DNA of 64,000 nt. Source: Monarcha castaneiventris obscurior (Eukaryota; Chordata; Aves; Passeriformes; Monarchidae). The DNA is taken from assembly GCA_026261815.1 (NCBI GenBank), contig JAMPIT010000856.1:14352001-14416000 (forward strand), read 5' to 3'. The notes beneath the pieces were generated by a model. That model saw nothing but the letters and a program-made list of their open reading frames with translations, ran no database searches and had not been told where the DNA came from. The translations under genes were made by a program, and so were the position numbers. Every line of letters begins with the position of its first letter. Position 1 is the stretch's first letter. Shown here piece after piece: positions 1 to 10,800 of the stretch.

Positions 1-800
1 TTCAGGGAGTTTAGGTAAAAGATGATCAGAACTGAAACTCAATTGTACTGTTTTTACAAATTATGCTATAAGAATCACGAGAGAGGGGAAAGGTATGGTT
101 TTATATGTTTTCAATGTCTTTTATTTGCTTTGGTTTTAAAAAAGAAGTATTTTGAAACAATGCATAGGAAAAGAAAATATAGGACGGGTTTGAAATCAGT
201 TTTCTAAATATCTTCAGAGGTGAGGGTTTGCTATTTATTCTGCTCTGGAGCAGCAGGAGCAGTTGAACAGTGAATAACTGGTCACAAAATTGTTCAGAGC
301 AAACGAGCTGATAAAAGAGCTCTGAATAAACACTCGGGGTAGGAATGAAACCGACAGCCACGGCAGGCACAGCGCTGCTGGGGCACCAGTCTTACTGCTG
401 TGGAGGGGCTTTTTTTTTTTTAGTGTTTTAAGGCATTATTATTTGTGTTTTATTCTTGTACGAGTATCTTCACTACTGTTCTCTGTGTTCTAAAATGTGA
501 ATATTTGAGAGTTAAATTATTGTTTGGCAATACTGTGTGTCAGTACCCCTTAATTTCACATTTCCTCTCTCTCAGCTGAACTGCTGGGGCTGTGTGTCGG
601 AGAGCCTCGTGTCCCTGTAGTTACCAACCCATTCCTTTATTTAAAGATTGCAGTTAAGGATTTTCTGTACAGAACTGCGTTTATTGCTTGAAATCTGCAC
701 TAGTCCGCTCTTAGTTAATGCGAGACACTATCCTTTTTGTACAGTCTTTTGGAATGTTTTCTGCCCTTAAAGAAATGAACGTTCAATAAACGCAATTTTT
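1..800 (+). other. AT-rich non-coding DNA, possible 3'UTR end of the upstream gene (TMC7 by synteny)
   Basis: No exon or convincing coding frame is visible here. Two AATAAA hexamers occur on the + strand, at 325-330 and 785-790. The second is followed by a T-rich stretch and lies just before the COQ7 CpG island, as expected where one transcript ends ahead of the next promoter. In mammals the gene upstream of COQ7 in this orientation is TMC7, so a TMC7 3'UTR is a reasonable guess. That guess rests on recalled synteny, not on sequence similarity. The short open frames in this stretch look like chance. Confidence 0.35.
785..790 (+). terminator. Candidate polyadenylation signal AATAAA of the upstream gene
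   Basis: A canonical AATAAA hexamer followed within a few bases by a run of T, about 30 bp before the GC-rich COQ7 promoter begins. No coding exon of the upstream gene is in the window, so its use is inferred. Confidence 0.35.
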
Positions 801-868
801 TTTTTTACAGTACCGCCTGCCGTGGCTCCATCGCTGTGGCTCAGGGGGGTCGGCCTGGAGCTGCCTCC

Positions 869-1145
869 GCCCGCCCTCAGCGCTTTCCGCCCCTCAGCGC
901 TCCCGCCGCGCTTCCCGCCTCACTTTCCGCCCCTCAGCGCTCCCGCCCGCCCCTCAGCGCTCCCGCCTTGCTTTCCGCCCTCAGAGCTCTCGCCGCGCCC
1001 TCAGCGCTCCCGCCTCGCTTTCCGCCTCACTTTCCGCCCCTCAGTGCTCCCGCCCGCCCCTCAGCGCTCCCGCCCGCCCTGCCCTCAGCGCTCCCGCCTC
1101 ATTTTCCGCCCCTCAGCGCTCCCGCCGCGCTTCCCGCCTCACCCG
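869..1145 (+). repeat. Degenerate GC-rich minisatellite in the COQ7 promoter
   Basis: About ten copies of a core reading ctcagcgctcccgcc, with variants such as ctcagtgct and ctcagagct, are joined by related spacers (cgcttcccgcctcactttc). The array is imperfect, with units of about 18 bp and longer composite units. One strand is pyrimidine-rich throughout. The array ends about 20 bp before the X-box-like element of the same promoter. Confidence 0.8.
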
Positions 1146-1164
1146 CCGGGGGTCGCCTCACCTC

Positions 1165-1178
1165 GTTCCCATGGCAAC
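1165..1178. promoter_or_regulatory. RFX-type X-box in the COQ7 promoter
   Basis: The sequence gttcccatggcaac is a near-perfect inverted repeat matching the RFX X-box pattern GTTNCCATGGNAAC. It lies 123 bp upstream of the COQ7 ATG. Binding is predicted from the motif only. Confidence 0.5.
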
Positions 1179-1196
1179 CGGAGGATGCTGGCTTTG

Positions 1197-1240
1197 ATTG
1201 GCAGCTGCGCTGCGCAGCGCGGCGGCGGCGCGGGGCCAAT
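1197..1240. promoter_or_regulatory. Paired CCAAT boxes of the COQ7 promoter
   Basis: ATTGG (inverted CCAAT) lies at 1197-1201 and direct CCAAT at 1236-1240. They flank a GC-rich segment with a CAGCTG E-box, about 60-105 bp upstream of the ATG. Divergently oriented CCAAT boxes at this distance are typical NF-Y sites of TATA-less promoters. Confidence 0.5.
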
Positions 1241-1300
1241 GGGAAGAGGCTGCGGTGCGGCGCGCGGCGGTGACGCCGTTCCGGCCCCGCGCTGAGGGCG

Positions 1301-1370
1301 ATGGCGGCGGCCGCGGCTGCGGGTGTGCGGGGCTCGCTGTTGCAGCGCCGGCCCCTCCGCTGCGGGCCGG
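1301..1370 (+). CDS. COQ7: COQ7 coding exon 1
   Basis: It starts at the ATG in a strong Kozak context and encodes 23 residues plus one base of an Ala/Arg-rich presequence. It ends at a GTACGG donor in phase 1, which joins exon 2 to form a Gly codon. Frame agreement with exon 2 supports this short GC-rich exon. Confidence 0.85.
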
Positions 1371-4300
1371 GTACGGGCTCGGCTCCGCTCCCTGCTCGCC
1401 CCTCAGGCCCCCGTGCCGCCACCCGGGACCGCCTCAGGTCGTCCGGCTGCGCGGGTGGCAGCGGCCGCCCGCCCGTCCCGCGGCGGAGCTCGCGTCACCT
1501 TTGTGTCTCCGGCAGGTCTGCGGCCTGTGCCCGCCGCGGGGGCTTCCCTCAGGCCGTGCAGCACGCGGCTGGCGCAGGACGGCATCAACAAGCCCGTCAT
1601 AGACCGCATCATCCGCGTGGACCATGCCGGGGAGTTCGGGGCGACCCGCATCTATGCGGGGCAGATGGCCGTGCTGGGCAGGTCTGGCGTGGGGCCCGTC
1701 ATCCAGGTGAGCGCGCCTCGCAGCCCTCCCTGCGCCCCTCTTCCCTTCGCATCGATTAACAGCGGCCCGGTGACGGGGAGCGCTCGCGGCCTTCATGGCA
1801 AGATTGCTGTTCATTTCTTTCTAAGCACTTCCGAACGTGCGGGTTTATAAAAAGGGGCGGGAGTGTTTGGTAAGGAAGCGACCGATGCTGCGGTTACTGT
1901 AGAGTTGTCCTGTTTTGCAAATGTGGCAGATCCTCGTCTGGCCTTTTTATAACGATCTGCGTCTGCCTTTCTGCACCCTTTCTTCTCTGTGATGTTACAG
2001 TGTTGAAGTATTGCTGTCACAGCAAAAATGGCCCGAGCTGTTTTTGAGTTTTATTAGTTTTATTGGAAATGTTTATCTCTTGGGGTTTTATGCTTCACTG
2101 TGATCTGTCTCTTTTGCAGCAAATGTGGAATCAAGAAAAAGACCACCTGAAAAAGTTCAATGAGCTCATGGTTGCATATAGAGTTCGACCTACTGTTTTA
2201 TTGCCTTTCTGGAACGTAGCAGGTTTCGTTTTGGGTGAGTTTGTACAATAACTGTTATTGTCGTTTTGTGAAGTCTTCAGTTGTGTTAAATTATTTGTAT
2301 TGCTTCAGCTTTCATTGTATTCACATGTGTGTACCCCGATCCCAGGGGCTGGAAGTGCTTTACTGGGAAGGAAGGGTGCAATGGCTTGCACAGTGGCTGT
2401 GGAAGAGAGTATATCAGAGCACTACAACAACCAGATCCGAACTCTGATAGAAGAGGATCCAGAAAAGTACAAAGAACTATTGCAGGTATTTAACCACCAC
2501 TTAAAAGTAGTTTAACAAATTGATTGAATTATCCCACATGATTTAGTCTTTTGAAAATGACATGCTTTTAGAATTTACCGTAGATCTTTTTGTTCTATCA
2601 CTTAGAATGCTGAAGTCAACAGAAAGTATTAAAATAGAAGGATGCTTTTCCTTCAGCAAATTGATCAAGCACCAGAATTAAAACATGTTGGATTATCTTC
2701 AGCATGCTTTCAGTAATGCAGTGTTTCCTTTTTGAGTGGGAGAATTATGCTTTAAGTTTGATTAATTTTAATTGAAAGGAAGGGTCTAGAGGGGAAACAA
2801 AAGGAGGAAATACGATTGCATAGTAGTTGTGTTGCTCTCCTCTGAAGGCATTTGAGTACCTTCACGTGCTCCTGAACCTGTGGGGCCCAGAGCTGTACAC
2901 AGAGCTCAGGGTGAGCTTGAGGTGACCCCTTCTCCAGCCCCTCTGCCCACGCTGTGTTTGATGCAGCCTGGGGTGCACCTCCATTGCTGCCAGCCAGCAC
3001 CCTGCTCATGTTCTAGTCCTGGATGCTGCTCAGAATGTGTAAGGAGCTGATGTTTGTCAGCTCTGTGAGAAAATAAATTCCCAAGCATTTCAGGTGTCAA
3101 ATTGGGGCACGCTCCTGTAGGGTGTTTGTGGGAGAGTGAACTGATTCCACAGGCACATGGAGCTGGTTCATTTCCAGCCTTGCTGGCTGCCAGTGTGCTC
3201 AGTTGTGCATAGTGTAACATGTAGCAAAATCTGATTGTTCCTATTGTTTCAGAAATTGTATCTGAAGTAACCTGCTGAGGTGCACCAGGGAAATACCACC
3301 CCTGAAGATAATGATGCAGTGAAATAGGTAGAAATGGCACAAAATAAAGAGAAAGATCCAGGCAGTGAGTTTATTCACAGTGCCAATGTGAGGAGAACTA
3401 GAGAGGAAGCCAAAAGCAGTGTGAAGCTGTTGGGCAGGGACAGTGCCCAGCTGCCCAGAGAAGTTTTTGAGAGACCCTGGCTTGCCATGGTACACGCAAT
3501 GGACAGCAGCATCTAGCTTTGTGCACTGGCTGCCTTGATTTCTCTGCAGAGTAGACTCAGTAATTGCTGTTTTTGAAGGTAATAAAGCAATTCCGGGACG
3601 AGGAGCAGGAGCACCACGACATTGGGCTTGAGCACGATGCAGAAGCTGTGAGTAGAACATTGATTAATTGGTGCTGTCAGTGAGGATGTCGATGTGCTGC
3701 TCTTACCTTCTTTACCTAGAGACTGGAATGTGGCTCTTTGAGAAGCACAACAAAAGGCTCTTGATACTCCTTCCCAAAGATACATATAGGGAAGTCCTGC
3801 ATGTTATAACTTCCATTGTTCTAGGTCAGAGCTGAATCTGTTGGAATTCATGTTAAGTGTTAAAGTGTTCTGATTTTTTTTCCTAAGAGGTATCCTCTGC
3901 AAATTTTTAGATTTTCTTTTAATTTCAGTTCAGATTAAATATTTTTGAAGATAAGGCTTATAGGTGTTATCCATACAGCTGGGAACTGGAGGCATCATCT
4001 TATTAGGAGGTGTGAAACACTGAACTAAATTCTGTGCTCACTAGGAAACTCTGGGGGGAATGTGGGACCTCTGTTTTTTCTCTTGACTTACACTTGTGGA
4101 GAAATGGAAATATTCTGCAAAGCTGATAAATCTTGTTTTCTCTATGATAGATTAGTCTGCAAATACAGGTGGGGTTTTTTTGGTGTGTGTGTGTTTTTAT
4201 TTTGGTTTTTTTTTATTAGTGTTTACTATTCCTTATTATAATCTGGTTCAAGCAAAACACTTCAGTAGATGTATTTAATCTTTTATTCTTTTTACAGACA

Positions 4301-4375
4301 CCAGCTTATTCTGTTTTGAAGACAGCCATACAACTTGGATGCAAAGCTGCAATATTTTTATCAGAACGAATTTAG
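1301..4375 (+). CDS. COQ7: COQ7, mitochondrial 5-demethoxyubiquinone hydroxylase (six coding exons)
   Basis: Join 1301-1370, 1516-1706, 2120-2234, 2346-2485, 3579-3647 and 4298-4375: 663 nt, 220 aa, against about 217 aa in mammals. All introns are GT-AG and all phases agree. The enzyme hydroxylates demethoxyubiquinone, the penultimate step of ubiquinone synthesis, on the matrix side of the inner mitochondrial membrane within the COQ complex. Residues 1 to about 43 are Ala/Arg-rich with few acids, like a mitochondrial targeting peptide. The carboxylate-bridged di-iron ligands of the ferritin-like fold are all present: E63 (HAGEFGA), E93 and H96 (EKDH), E145 (VAVEES), E181 and H184 (EEQEHHD). 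The protein ends LSERI. The ATG at 1301 has a good Kozak context (G at -3, G at +4). Identity is secure; only the exact 5' end is inferred. Confidence 0.95.
1516..1706 (+). CDS. COQ7: COQ7 coding exon 2
   Basis: The acceptor is tctccggcag and the donor GTGAGC. It encodes the end of the targeting peptide and the start of the catalytic domain, including DRIIRVDHAGEFGA with di-iron ligand E63. It ends in phase 0. Confidence 0.95.
2120..2234 (+). CDS. COQ7: COQ7 coding exon 3
   Basis: The acceptor is ctcttttgcag and the donor GTGAGT. It encodes helix 2 with the ExxH motif (E93, H96) and the stretch RPTVLLPFWNVAGFVLG, which includes a hydrophobic membrane-associated segment. Phase 0 in, phase 1 out. 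Confidence 0.97.
2346..2485 (+). CDS. COQ7: COQ7 coding exon 4
   Basis: The acceptor is gatcccag and the donor GTATTT. It encodes AGSALLGRKGAMACTVAVEES and the helix following it, with di-iron ligand E145. It ends in phase 0 at KELLQ. Confidence 0.97.
2795..3015 (-). mobile_element. Decayed CR1 LINE fragment inside COQ7 intron 4
   Basis: Read on the minus strand, this stretch resembles the end of the CR1 reverse-transcriptase ORF. It has the landmarks ACATGAGC, CTGGAGAAGG, TGTACAGCTCTGGGCCCC and CAGAGGAGAGCAACA in the CR1 order. The reading frame is interrupted and the copy is truncated, so it is an old, inactive insertion opposite to COQ7. The boundaries are approximate. Confidence 0.65.
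3579..3647 (+). CDS. COQ7: COQ7 coding exon 5
   Basis: This 23-codon exon has the acceptor ctgtttttgaag and the donor GTGAGT. It encodes VIKQFRDEEQEHHDIGLEHD, including the last ExxH pair (E181, H184). Phase 0 at both ends. Confidence 0.96.
4298..4375 (+). CDS. COQ7: COQ7 coding exon 6 (terminal)
   Basis: The acceptor is ttctttttacag. It encodes TPAYSVLKTAIQLGCKAAIF then LSERI and the stop TAG at 4373-4375. This matches the conserved COQ7 C-terminus. Confidence 0.96.
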   Translation, partial: TPAYSVLKTAIQLGCKAAIFLSERI

Positions 4376-4400
4376 TTATGTTTTGCATAATAGTTGTGGC

Positions 4401-4406
4401 AATAAA
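4401..4406 (+). terminator. COQ7: Proximal polyadenylation signal of COQ7
   Basis: AATAAA lies 26 bp after the COQ7 stop codon. If used, the 3'UTR would be only about 45-50 nt. A second AATAAA at 4847-4852 could give a 3'UTR of about 490 nt. Which is used cannot be told from sequence. Confidence 0.5.
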
Positions 4407-4846
4407 CTGTGACACAAAAGTGCATGGAAATTGTGGAAGACTCAGCTATTTTATTCAGCCTTTTAAATTTTTCTGCACTAAGCACTTGATTCAGCCATCC
4501 TTTGTCACATTGAGTACCCATTTAAAAAGTATCTAGATTAAAGTCAGTTGAGCTAAGTGTGGCTAAAGGTGGCAGAATTGAGTCTGTGTGAACTAAACCT
4601 CCCTATTCAGAGACTGTTCACAAGGTGGCAGCAAAATATGTATATACATGATTTATATATACAACATTTGTGTATGGATGCACGCACATAAAAATGATAA
4701 ATACATTCTCTGTTGCCTTCAAATATATGTGTACTTAAAATAAGCTGGAGCACATCAGCTCATTTTGAAATGGTTAATACTGACAAGAATATTTGTTCTG
4801 TTTTCAGGGTAAGTGAAGTAATAGTATTTATTTTCAGTCCATCTTG

Positions 4847-4852
4847 AATAAA
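4847..4852 (+). terminator. COQ7: Possible distal polyadenylation signal of COQ7
   Basis: A second AATAAA in AT-rich DNA downstream of the COQ7 stop. It is a candidate alternative end of the transcript, with no other support. Confidence 0.3.
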
Positions 4853-4859
4853 AATTGGT

Positions 4860-7800
4860 ATTATAAGACCAGTTTTACTTAGAGACTTCTTTCTGTTTTG
4901 GGATGGGTTTTTTTTCAGACACGGTTCTGAATTCTTTAAGTAGAATTTTACTTACTGTGGTGTTCTTTGTTGTGGTGGGGATTTTTTTTGTTGTTGTTTT
5001 TTTGGTATTTTCTTGGGTTTGTTTGGTTTGCATTTTTTTTTACCTGAGTGTGTGTAAGGAATAGATCCCTGCCATAAGGCAGGTGGAGAGAGCAACTTAG
5101 AGCACTGTGGAGTTGCATTCGATATTCTGTTAGAGCTTTCAAGCTTATCTTACTTTGCTTCAGACAGCATTTAATCCAGGTACATCTGAGGCTGCCTTTT
5201 TTAGTAGCTCTGTTAGTATTTGTGGGTACTGATTGGTGTGTGATTTGATGTGAAAGGCTTCTTAAAGAGGATTATTTACCCTTGTTTTTTTGGTGAAGGA
5301 GCTTAGGCAGAAGGTTAAATCTCAATATAGAGAAACTCCTAGTCTGTGTGATTTTATTGTGACTGTCACTTTGTACTTTGAAAATAATTTCTCTCAAACT
5401 GCTGCAAGTGTCACCTTGTTAGAATCAAACTACTGATGTTATTTACTTCGTTCAATCAAAGTAGCATTTGGTTCTGGATCTGTGACTGGTTTGCACACCC
5501 ACTGGAATAACTTGACTGGAGGAACTCAAAGCTAAAGCACAGATTTTTCAGGGACTGCATAATCAGAAAATAACTCAAAGGGAGTCTCATTTTACTTGCC
5601 TTAGCACCAGACAGTTGTGAGCAGTGTGTGTGAAAACTCAAGTTTACTAAAGGTGCATCCTATTACACTAATGCAATGTCTTCCTTAATTTGACCAATTC
5701 TTTGAACAAAAGTTACATCTAGCAGATTTCTTGCCTTAATTTCTCTAAAGTGTTCAATATGCATGTGGAAAATTCCCAGGTAATTTGGAGGGGAGAGGAA
5801 TCAGCACAAAAGAATGATTAACTAAAGTGGTTAAAGGGGTAACAAGTGGTGCTGGAAGCCTGTGCAGTGCAGTTGTGTAAGTCATGGGCTTTAATAATTG
5901 AGTAAAAGAAGGAAAAAGATTGCTTGCTGAATAGGGCATTGTAAAGTCTTTCATACCAGGGGCACCATGGCATGGCATCTTTTATGAGTCCATTATGGCA
6001 GGGCAATGGTGTATTTTGACTCAAAGCCACACACTGCATGCCCATACATACAGTGGTCTTGTGACTTAAACTGGAAACTGGAAAAGCCAGACAGTTCCTG
6101 CTCTTTTAGCCATTACATCAGGATTGACAGCTGGACAAGGCATCCGTGGGGCTTTCCCAGAGAGCTGGTACTCAGCTGAAGCCTGCTGTTCTCCCAGGCT
6201 GTGGTTGCAGAGATTCTCTGAAGATGTCTGCAGTGGTGTTCAGATTGGCCTCTGTCAGACTGACAGACGTGCTCATGTGATTGCCCAAGATGTGGGTGGC
6301 CCTCGGGACCATCACACACTGCTCACTTGGGACAACAATTCTTAAGAGACAAATCTCATGTTTAATGTATTTCATTTGGCCAGGGGCTGGGAACATCAAA
6401 TAGCAAGAAATTGCCATGTGAGGCCTGTGTTTGGTCATATCTGCTGTAATTGAAAGTGCTCATAGAGAGTTCTTTGTCCTCAGCAGCTGAACACATCCTG
6501 TGCATTTGAGAAGGGTGTCACACAGTAACAGTGTCTCCAGCTGCAAGCATGAAATGTGAACTGGGAGATCAAATCTGCTTTATGCTTCTGAGCAGCATTT
6601 GTTCCTTCTTTAATGGAGCAGCAGATTTCTCCCCATCCATTAAAGTGTGGGTGGGCTGTTCTGCCACTTCCAAATCTTGAGCATTTCCCTGCTCACTGGC
6701 AGTTTACTCTTTGTTGTTGTTATACGTAGGAATTTGAGTTGCTTTTCATTTTTCTCATGAAGAAGGATTTTTTTTTTTTGTTTAAAAACCTGTTTCAGAT
6801 TTTGAAAGACTAAAAAAAGTGGTAAAAGGTTACAAAAAACCAAGAGGTGCTTAGTGCTGTACGATTCTATTGTACAGCTGCTGCTAGGCTGTACTTACTT
6901 TTTCATGTTGAGGCAGAACTAAGCTGAGTAATACCAGCCATCCCAGCAGGGGTTAATGGCAGGCAGAGGCCAAAGTATATAGCTTATACAAGTCTGTTAT
7001 CATAGTAATCCTCAGTGAACTCTGGTCATGCTGACAGAGGAAGAGGAGCTTGGATCAGAGAAAGGCTGTGGAATGCTGCATTTTCAGAACAGGGAGTGGG
7101 GGAAGATGACAGAGTCTTCATTGGGCCTTTGAGTTTTGGGGCTTCCTTGTAAATGATAAAATACACACATAATTTGGGTTTTGTAATATGCAGTGGGATG
7201 AAATCCTTCTCCTCAAAGTAACGAGGTCTTTTCTAGCTCTGGTGAGAAGCCAGGGCTTGATCCCGATTTTCTCCTGCAGAAGCAGTTGTATTTGTCAGTG
7301 AGGAGGAGCAGCAGGTACCCATCTGTGCGTGTGCCGGGCTTCAGGGCTGTCTCCTGCTCTTCCATCAGCATCTCACCTCTTGCTGGTTTCTTCTGCAGTC
7401 AGTGCTGGGGACTGGCCCCTGCTCTCCAGAGCTGCTCTGGGTCAGAGGTGGAGGTAAGGAAGGTGCTTGGAGGGGAGTGGCACGGTCACATCGAGCAGTC
7501 CCTGCGCTGAGCACGGGGCTGTTCCCAGAGCAGGATCTCTGCACTGCCTGTAGGCACTGCAGAAGGCACGTGGGGTGCCCTGGGTGTGCAGCTCTGCCTG
7601 TGCCAGGACACGTTCCAGCAGCAGCCGGGCAGAAATCAAATCCCCGTGCCTGGGATTAACGAGGTGATGCTCACAGGAGCTGAACAGACTTTTGTCAAGG
7701 GCGTGTAGTGATAGGACAAGGGTTTATGGCTTTATGTTGATAGAGGGCAGGTTTAGATTAGATAAATTCTTCACTGTGAGGGTGGGGAGGCCCTGGCACA

Positions 7801-10800
7801 GGTTCCCATGGAAGCTGTGGCTGCCCCATCCCTGGCAGTGTCCAAGGCCAGGCTGGACGGGGCTTGGAACAACCTGGGATAGCAGAAGGTGTCCCTGCCT
7901 GTGGCAGGGAGCTGTGGAATGAGACGAGCCTTAAGGGCCTTTCCAACCCAAATCAGTCTATGGTTCTGTGATTTATGACGCAAATTATGTAAAATGAGAC
8001 TCATAGGATTGTTTGGCAGAGAGCTAAATCATTGTCTGGGTTGGGCTTCATTTTTGTCTGGAGTAAATCTGTGTGGCTCACTTGGGCACACAGATCAGCT
8101 GAGGATATGCCATACGGAGCCTGTGATGGGGATGACATGGATTCTACATCTCTATTTGTTCTTAGTATTACAGGAGTTATTTAATCTATACACATCTGCC
8201 TTGTGTCTGGGCTTTGGGGAAGACATAATTTCAAATGCCAGTCATTTTTTGTCACTAGCTTCGAAGCTGTGGCATGTCACTTGCATTGAATTCTGCACAT
8301 ATTTTTTAGCTTGGGAGGCTTAAAGGGATAAGGCAAAAATATTGTCCAATTTAAAGGAGGAATGTGTGTCATAAGGGAGGAGATTGTTTAAAGCTACTAC
8401 CATTTTTCTATTTGATACTTCAGTTTTCATTGTGTCTGACATGAAAAATCTGAAGGGATTTAGGGGAATGACAGCAGCTTTGCAGTTGTACTTCCAAAGT
8501 AGCAGAACTTAGATTGTGTTGGAGAACGCTTGCTGATTCTCTTTTTTTTAGGGTTGTGCGGCTAATCTAATGTTGAGTAAATGAATTAACAGTTCAGGTT
8601 CAGTGGGTAATGTATTTCTAAAAGAACTTAACCATGTTGGAAGGAAAAGTCCAGCTGTGGTTAGGTGCTTTCAATAAATGCAGCCTCCTGCTCACTTCAG
8701 GTGTTTTTGAGAAGTAGCACCTTACGCTGCTGCAGTTTTGCAGAGCAGAATCCAGCCCTAACCAGAGCAGGGGGTGGTACCTCTGTGTGCAGCAAAGCAG
8801 CAGCAGTGTTTCCTTGTGTTAGGATGCAGATTAATACACCTATGCTGATACTTTTAAAAATGGGGGGTTGTGGTTCTGAATGTCTCACAAACTCTGGCCA
8901 TGGCACTGCCTTTACTTGTGCTTGTTCCTAGCTGGAAGTGAATGATATTCTGATGGAAGCCCAGGAGTCACGCAGTGTTACTTGGGAAGGAGCTCTGGAG
9001 GTCATCTTGTCCAGCCTCCTGCTGGAAGCAGGACTGTGGCCAGCACTAAAGCAGGTCAGCTGTGATTTTTTTCCAGGGATGGAAACCTCCAAGGACAGAA
9101 ATTTCACAGCCTCCATGGGCTGTTCTGGTCCTGCATTACCCTACCAGTGACAATTTTTTTTTTCTGATATCTATCCTGAACAGCCCAAGACTGTCACTGC
9201 TGCTGCTTGTTATGCCATGTAGCATCATGGAGAAGAGTTTGCCTCCACTATCTTGGTAAATACTCTGAGTAGTTTTAGGCAACTATCAGATCATTCAGAT
9301 TAGCTCTCCTTGCAATGCCTGGTTCCTGAACTGGCACAGAGGAAAGGAGGGGATGCATCTAGTGACCACCTTGACACTCTCATTGTCTGTTTAAGACTTC
9401 AGGCTTCATGTCTTCCTTCCTTGCAGGTATTTTCCACCCAGCTGTTTGCATGTCAGTGATTTGTTTTTTGGTGTTACTTGTGCCTGGACAGATGGATTTG
9501 TTGATTTTATGGTACAGGTGGATGTGTAAACCAAGATATTAATGAAAGCAAGTCATACATACCGTGGGTGGTTTTCATATTTAAAATACCTTTTCTGGAC
9601 TGTAATAAAAAGATTATTTCTAGCACTAAAAGTGCTTTTCTGTTTTCTCTGTGGCTACTGGCCAGCCACCTGCCGGGGCTGTCCAGGTCAGAGCAGAGGC
9701 AGCAGCGGGTGAAGGGGATTTGAATTTTCTTGCACTTCATTTTGAAGACAAGTTCTGCCAGCAGTGTTTTAACAAGCTGTCAAGAATTTATCCTAAGCGT
9801 GTGGCTTGAGGGCACCTGCTTAGTCAGAGGCTGCTAACTGTATGTAAATGGATAAAACGTTTAGTGGAGTGAAAAGCCTTTGCTTATGGGCACAGACAGA
9901 CATGCCATGTCAAGGCAGATGACTCAGTCCTGTTGATCTTGGTTGCTGTCTGCATTAAAGTGAGCTTCCTTTTCAAGCAGTAGCCTATGTGTAATTTAGG
10001 GCTGTCTCTCATCTTGCTGATGATAGATCGTTTCCTCCCCCCTCTGGGGCACAGCCATGCTCCAGAGGTGGCACCCAGCTTCTAAGGAGGAAGAACATGC
10101 ACAACTTGCTTTCCCAGGACTAATGCCCACATGACAAAACAGAGGAGCTCTCCAGGTGTGTCATCCTAAGTTTCCCCATGCTGATGGCTGTGGGTCCCAG
10201 GGCAGGCAGAGCCCGCTCTCCTCTCAGGAGTGACGATATTGTGATTAACAAAGGTCTGTCCTCTACCAGCCTGCAGCATTCCCATGAAAATTTTGCTTTA
10301 GAGCTGGTCTGAGAGAAGGCCACTGCATGCAAGTCTACTAGAGATGGAAGTTTATGCTTAACTCTGAGCCCAAGAGAAATGGGGATAATTGGATGTTCCA
10401 TGTTAAACTTGTTGGAGGCTTTAGACTTGTTTGTGGCCACCTGCCAGGTCTGTGGCAAAAATACACTGGAAATACAGTTTGAGAGGAGCCGAATCTCCCT
10501 TGTGGCTGTGTTATTGTACTAACCATACAGCACTCTGTGTGAAAATGTGCTGACCTTGCTTCTTCTGAGTGGGTTTTTTATCCAGCAAAAGAACAGCAGC
10601 AGGACTTAAAATCACTGGTGAGATTATTCTGCAAGTGTAGCTTAATGGCTTGATTCCAGCCCTGACCTGGAAAGCTAAGTGCTAGTGACAGATGAGGAGC
10701 TGTCTTCCACATCTCATCTTGTCAGCTCTCATTGTTCTGACTTTGGCAGGAAAAATGCTGTTTACTTGATACTTCAAAGGTGGTTGAAAGAAGATTTTAG

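Larger units (their letters stand above)
820..1770 (+). promoter_or_regulatory. COQ7: CpG island promoter of COQ7
   Basis: Base composition changes abruptly from AT-rich to very G+C- and CpG-rich at about 820 and stays so through exon 1, intron 1 and exon 2. No TATA box is obvious. This is the usual architecture of a housekeeping promoter. The transcription start is not determined; it probably lies between the CCAAT boxes near 1197-1240 and the ATG at 1301. Confidence 0.75.

Noticed and set aside
822..1422. Pro/Ser/Ala-rich frames over the COQ7 promoter
   Set aside because: They translate the promoter minisatellite and have only GTG or weak starts. There is no protein family resemblance.
6100..6440. 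Overlapping frames of 68-88 codons on both strands
   Set aside because: They look gene-like in length only. No motif, splice context or family resemblance could be found.
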